Assembly (NCBI GenBank): GCA_017472925.1
Contig: JAFUNS010000006.1
Span: 1 to 55,016, forward strand
Origin: Bacteroides sp.
Lineage (GTDB): Bacteria > Bacteroidota > Bacteroidia > Bacteroidales > Bacteroidaceae
DNA length: 55,016 nucleotides
Direction of reading: 5' to 3'
The notes beneath the pieces are model-generated. The model saw only the letters and a list, made by a program, of their open reading frames with translations. It did no database searches and was not told the origin of the DNA. How positions within the stretch are numbered: the first letter of the stretch is position 1; every line of letters starts with the position of its first letter. Of this stretch, positions 53,054 through 55,016 are shown piece by piece. The translations under genes were made by a program, and so were the position numbers.

Positions 53054-54088
53054 TTAGAAATAAGTTTTTACGGCAAACAAATACTGGTCGATGAATATTT
53101 GCTTGAATGCTGCGATATTGTTTTGTTCGTAAAACATCAGCATCGCCTTTTTATAGTCTATGGAATCCACGGTTCTGAAAGATAGGGGACAATATCCGTT
53201 GGCTATCAGAATGGCATTACTTGTAATTCTGGCCGTCCGTTTATTCCCGTCTGTAAATGCTTGGATGTATGATAACAATACCAATGTGAGCAATGCTTTT
53301 TCAAAAACATTCTGTCTGCTATTCACCAGTAAGCAGGTATCTTCCAATGCTTCACGGATTTGGAACTCATTATCAAGTGGCCGGTAGTTGGTTCCTGTTA
53401 TGCCAACTCGGCGATGACGGATATTTCTATCAACTCCTAACTCTTTGATTAGAATTGAATGAATGTCTTCTATCCGGTGAGGGGTAAGTTCTTTTAGATA
53501 GTCTGGCATGTCAAGTACAAAATCAAGTGCATCCTTATGATTCAGCAACATGATAGCTTCTTCCTTTGTCTTTCCCGACGCTGTCTGTTTTTCCATCAAA
53601 AGCTTCTCTGTTTCTAATAAGGAATACGTGTTACCTTCTATCTGTGAAGACTTCCATGACAAATCAACACCAAGGCGTTCCATCTCCTTTCGGTATTCCG
53701 TATCAGTCATATCTGCGATATTTTTCGTGAATTGTTTCTGTGCTTCATCCAACAGGTTTTGTTCTTCATCGGTGAAAAGTTGTACATGCGGGAGTACCTC
53801 ACGAATCAGTTCAAAGTTGAATGATTTTTGAATTTCGCGCTCATCAATATCCTTGTCGAAGTAAGTGGCAAGATTTAACGGCATAGTAACCAGAGCTTGG
53901 GGGGTGAGCTTGTATTTTGTGGCAGGACCACGACCAATGGCTTCAATGCGACCATTCTTGACGGCAGCTGCAATCACTCTTTTCATGGAGCTGTCACTTG
54001 GCGCATTGGATATTCCTTGTGTTATTTCCGTCCTATTAGCCAACGGATGAAAATGCAGGAATTGTAGTATTTCAAGTTCTATATTCAT
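53054..54088 (-). CDS. Fic-family protein with atypical active-site motif
   Basis: A 344-residue protein. Residues ~1-68 look like a winged helix (EILQFLHFHPLANRTEITQGI, VIAAAVKNGRIEAIGRGPATKYKLT). A class II inhibitory helix with SSQIEGN (147-153) and a Fic domain follow (DIHSILIKELGVDRNIRHRRVGITGTNYRP). The Fic motif reads QAFTDGNKRTAR (276-287), where the consensus is H-x-F-x-(D/E)-G-N-x-R-x-x-R. The catalytic His is Gln276 (codon CAA). Canonical Fic proteins transfer AMP to target hydroxyls; without the His normal AMPylation is doubtful. A palindromic operator overlaps its promoter, consistent with autoregulation by the N-terminal domain. Confidence 0.9.
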   Translation of the reverse strand: MNIELEILQFLHFHPLANRTEITQGISNAPSDSSMKRVIAAAVKNGRIEAIGRGPATKYKLTPQALVTMPLNLATYFDKDIDEREIQKSFNFELIREVLPHVQLFTDEEQNLLDEAQKQFTKNIADMTDTEYRKEMERLGVDLSWKSSQIEGNTYSLLETEKLLMEKQTASGKTKEEAIMLLNHKDALDFVLDMPDYLKELTPHRIEDIHSILIKELGVDRNIRHRRVGITGTNYRPLDNEFQIREALEDTCLLVNSRQNVFEKALLTLVLLSYIQAFTDGNKRTARITSNAILIANGYCPLSFRTVDSIDYKKAMLMFYEQNNIAAFKQIFIDQYLFAVKTYF

Positions 54089-54103
54089 AGGACATTTTGC
54101 TTT

Positions 54104-54189
54104 ATCGGCTCAAAGATAGCAGTATTTTTTAATAAATCGGCTCAATTTAAGCCGATTTATGTGCTTTTTCTTGCTTGTTTGAGCTGATT
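54104..54189 (-). promoter_or_regulatory. Fic gene promoter with repeated TCGGCTCAA operator
   Basis: TATCTTTG on the minus strand (54111-54118) is the -7 box. The word ATCGGCTCAA covers it (54104-54113), recurs as a palindrome AAATCGGCT...AGCCGATTT (54134-54158) near the -33 position, and again as TTTGAGCTGATT (54178-54189). The four half-sites fit binding of a dimeric repressor, possibly the Fic protein itself through its winged helix. Confidence 0.65.
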
Positions 54190-54210
54190 CGTTCAAATTA
54201 GTCGTTTAAA

Positions 54211-54370
54211 TGTAGATAGTAATCGAAAAGTATACCACGATAATAATTGAAAAGTATACCACTCAATCACCGTTTTCTTCGTTATTTCGACCTTCAAGTT
54301 GCATAGCAATCAGAAGTAAACCATGATTAAGATGGATAAGAAAGAACAGATTTTACACTACATCATTGGA
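54211..54370 (+). mobile_element. IS21-family left-end remnant with first codons of istA
   Basis: TGTAGATAGT is followed by two direct copies of AAT(C/T)GAAAAGTATACCAC (54221-54238 and 54245-54262), the multiple terminal repeats typical of IS21 elements. About 70 bases later, ATG at 54332 begins MDKKEQILHYIIG, which resembles the start of IstA transposases. The similarity ends at about 54370, and the frame then runs into unrelated AT-rich sequence and stops. Only the end and 13 codons remain, so the element is dead. Confidence 0.6.
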
Positions 54371-54740
54371 AAAGTTTTATTTTGCTATTTTTTTCTCTAC
54401 ATCTCTACACAAACGGATGTAATGTATTGAAAATAAGACAATAGGCTTTGTAAAAAATAGTGTAGAGAAAGTGTAGAGAACTTTTTCTCTACACTATTTT
54501 TTTCTTGCTCCTATGTCTATAAATATACAAGAGCATATCTAAAATGTTGGTAATCAGTATGTAATTTATATTTAAAGTACATCGTCTGTATATTCAAAGT
54601 ACAGTGAATATGCAGACGAAATACATTGCCAATATGGACGATGCACTTTGAATATGCAATCCGAAGGGTGCTTGAATCTTTTGGTTGTGTAGAGAAAATG
54701 TTTTTCTTCTGTATTTTATGGAAAAATAATCCGTAAATAC
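54371..54740. other. Non-coding stretch with TGTAGAGA words and nested inverted repeats
   Basis: No gene is evident. TGTAGAGA or its complement occurs about six times (54399-54417, 54460-54502 and near 54690). A 19-base perfect inverted repeat has arms 54452-54470 and 54484-54502. A second nested set around ATCGTCTGTATATTCAAAGT lies at 54566-54658. The pattern recalls iterons or a replication-linked control region upstream of the VirE-like gene. Confidence 0.6.
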
Positions 54741-54771
54741 TTGACTTTCCCCTCTGGATTTTGTATTTTTG
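54741..54771 (+). promoter_or_regulatory. Promoter of the VirE/BT4734-like gene
   Basis: TTG (54741-54743), a 20-base spacer and TATTTTTG (54764-54771) fit the consensus, 23 bases before the start codon, with GGAG between. Confidence 0.7.
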
Positions 54772-54794
54772 TAGGAGTTTAAAGCATAAAATAG

Positions 54795-55016
54795 ATGAAG
54801 ATAGGAGTAATTAGAAAGGAAAAGGATGCAGATGTGTGTAGTACCTGTACCATGGAGACGTTCCTGGAAAGGGTGAAGAAGGAAAACAAGGGGAAGTACA
54901 TCTCGCTGTTGCGTAGCCGTCTCCCTTCCCTGCAAGGGTCGGACACCCGTTTCATTTACCTTGACAGGATCCCCCGCATCTATCCCGTGGCGGAATATCG
55001 CCGGACGGCGGACGGA
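54795..55016 (+). CDS. Probable VirE/BT4734-like replication protein, N-terminal fragment
   Basis: The frame is open from the ATG at 54795 to the window end (74 codons), preceded by a GTAGGAG site and a consensus promoter. The protein begins MKIGVIRKEKDADVCSTCTM, then ETFLERVKKENKGKYISLLRSRL and FIYLDRIPRIYPVAEYRRT. The layout resembles the N-terminal BT4734-like domain found before VirE/primase-type proteins of Bacteroidales mobile elements. This is recognition by eye on a short fragment. The GC-rich second half of the fragment contrasts with the AT-rich upstream region. Confidence 0.55.
   Translation, partial: MKIGVIRKEKDADVCSTCTMETFLERVKKENKGKYISLLRSRLPSLQGSDTRFIYLDRIPRIYPVAEYRRTADG

Noticed and set aside
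54594-54935. Minus-strand frame of about 113 codons at the right end
   Set aside because: It crosses the promoter and start of the VirE-like gene and shows no recognisable protein features.
1-55016. tRNA, rRNA or riboswitch genes
   Set aside because: No cloverleaf, rRNA core or known riboswitch consensus was recognised on either strand by eye; a tRNAscan or Infernal run would be needed to exclude small ones.

Overview
The window is chromosomal DNA of a gut-type Bacteroidota, most likely a Bacteroides/Phocaeicola/Prevotella relative. The evidence is two SusC/SusD pairs, a hybrid two-component sensor, a sigma/anti-sigma pair, HU-like and DUF-type Bacteroidales proteins, and promoters of the Bacteroidales type (TTTG about 20 bases before TAnnTTTG). 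The species cannot be fixed from sequence reading alone.

Layout. 1-7.1 kb: housekeeping and accessory genes, namely an AAA-ATPase/PD-(D/E)XK protein, an MscS channel, a YrdC/Sua5 protein, a PIF1-like helicase with TPRs, and a three-gene SPFH/ribbon-helix-helix/DUF1648 operon. 7.1-35.3 kb: polysaccharide utilisation locus 1 (PUL1), with a BNR_4 lyase-like lipoprotein, a GH105-DUF2264 protein, a divergent hybrid two-component regulator, SusC, SusD, then GH43, GH97, GH43-GH43, GH43-GH43, GH51 and GH127. Together these suggest an arabinose-rich, uronate-containing plant glycan such as arabinogalactan or a decorated arabinan. PUL1 is interrupted at 20.6-22.9 kb by cargo: a probable group II intron remnant, a RelB/YafQ-type toxin-antitoxin pair and a PD-(D/E)XK nuclease of the Rpn type. 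35.3-38.0 kb: a DUF1847 protein, an HU-like protein and a frameshifted IS5-type element.

38.2-52.9 kb: PUL2, the most interesting part. An ECF sigma factor, an alkaline phosphatase and a FecR anti-sigma precede an STN-domain SusC, a SusD, a GDPD-GxDLY-SGNH fusion, a second GDPD, a GlpT-type organophosphate transporter and a GH2 enzyme. The set reads as a dedicated outer-membrane-to-cytoplasm system for glycosylated, possibly acylated, glycerophosphodiesters. Candidate substrates are teichoic or lipoteichoic acid, phosphoglycerol-decorated glycans and deacylated phospholipids. The second GDPD and the transporter are visibly more GC-rich than their neighbours.

52.9-55.0 kb: a large perfect inverted repeat, a Fic protein whose usual catalytic His is Gln and which has a palindromic operator, an IS21-type terminal remnant, arrays of short repeats, and the start of a probable VirE/BT4734-like replication protein cut by the window end. 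Intergenic palindromes of at least two dispersed families occur around 3.2, 10.8, 24.3 and 30.4 kb.
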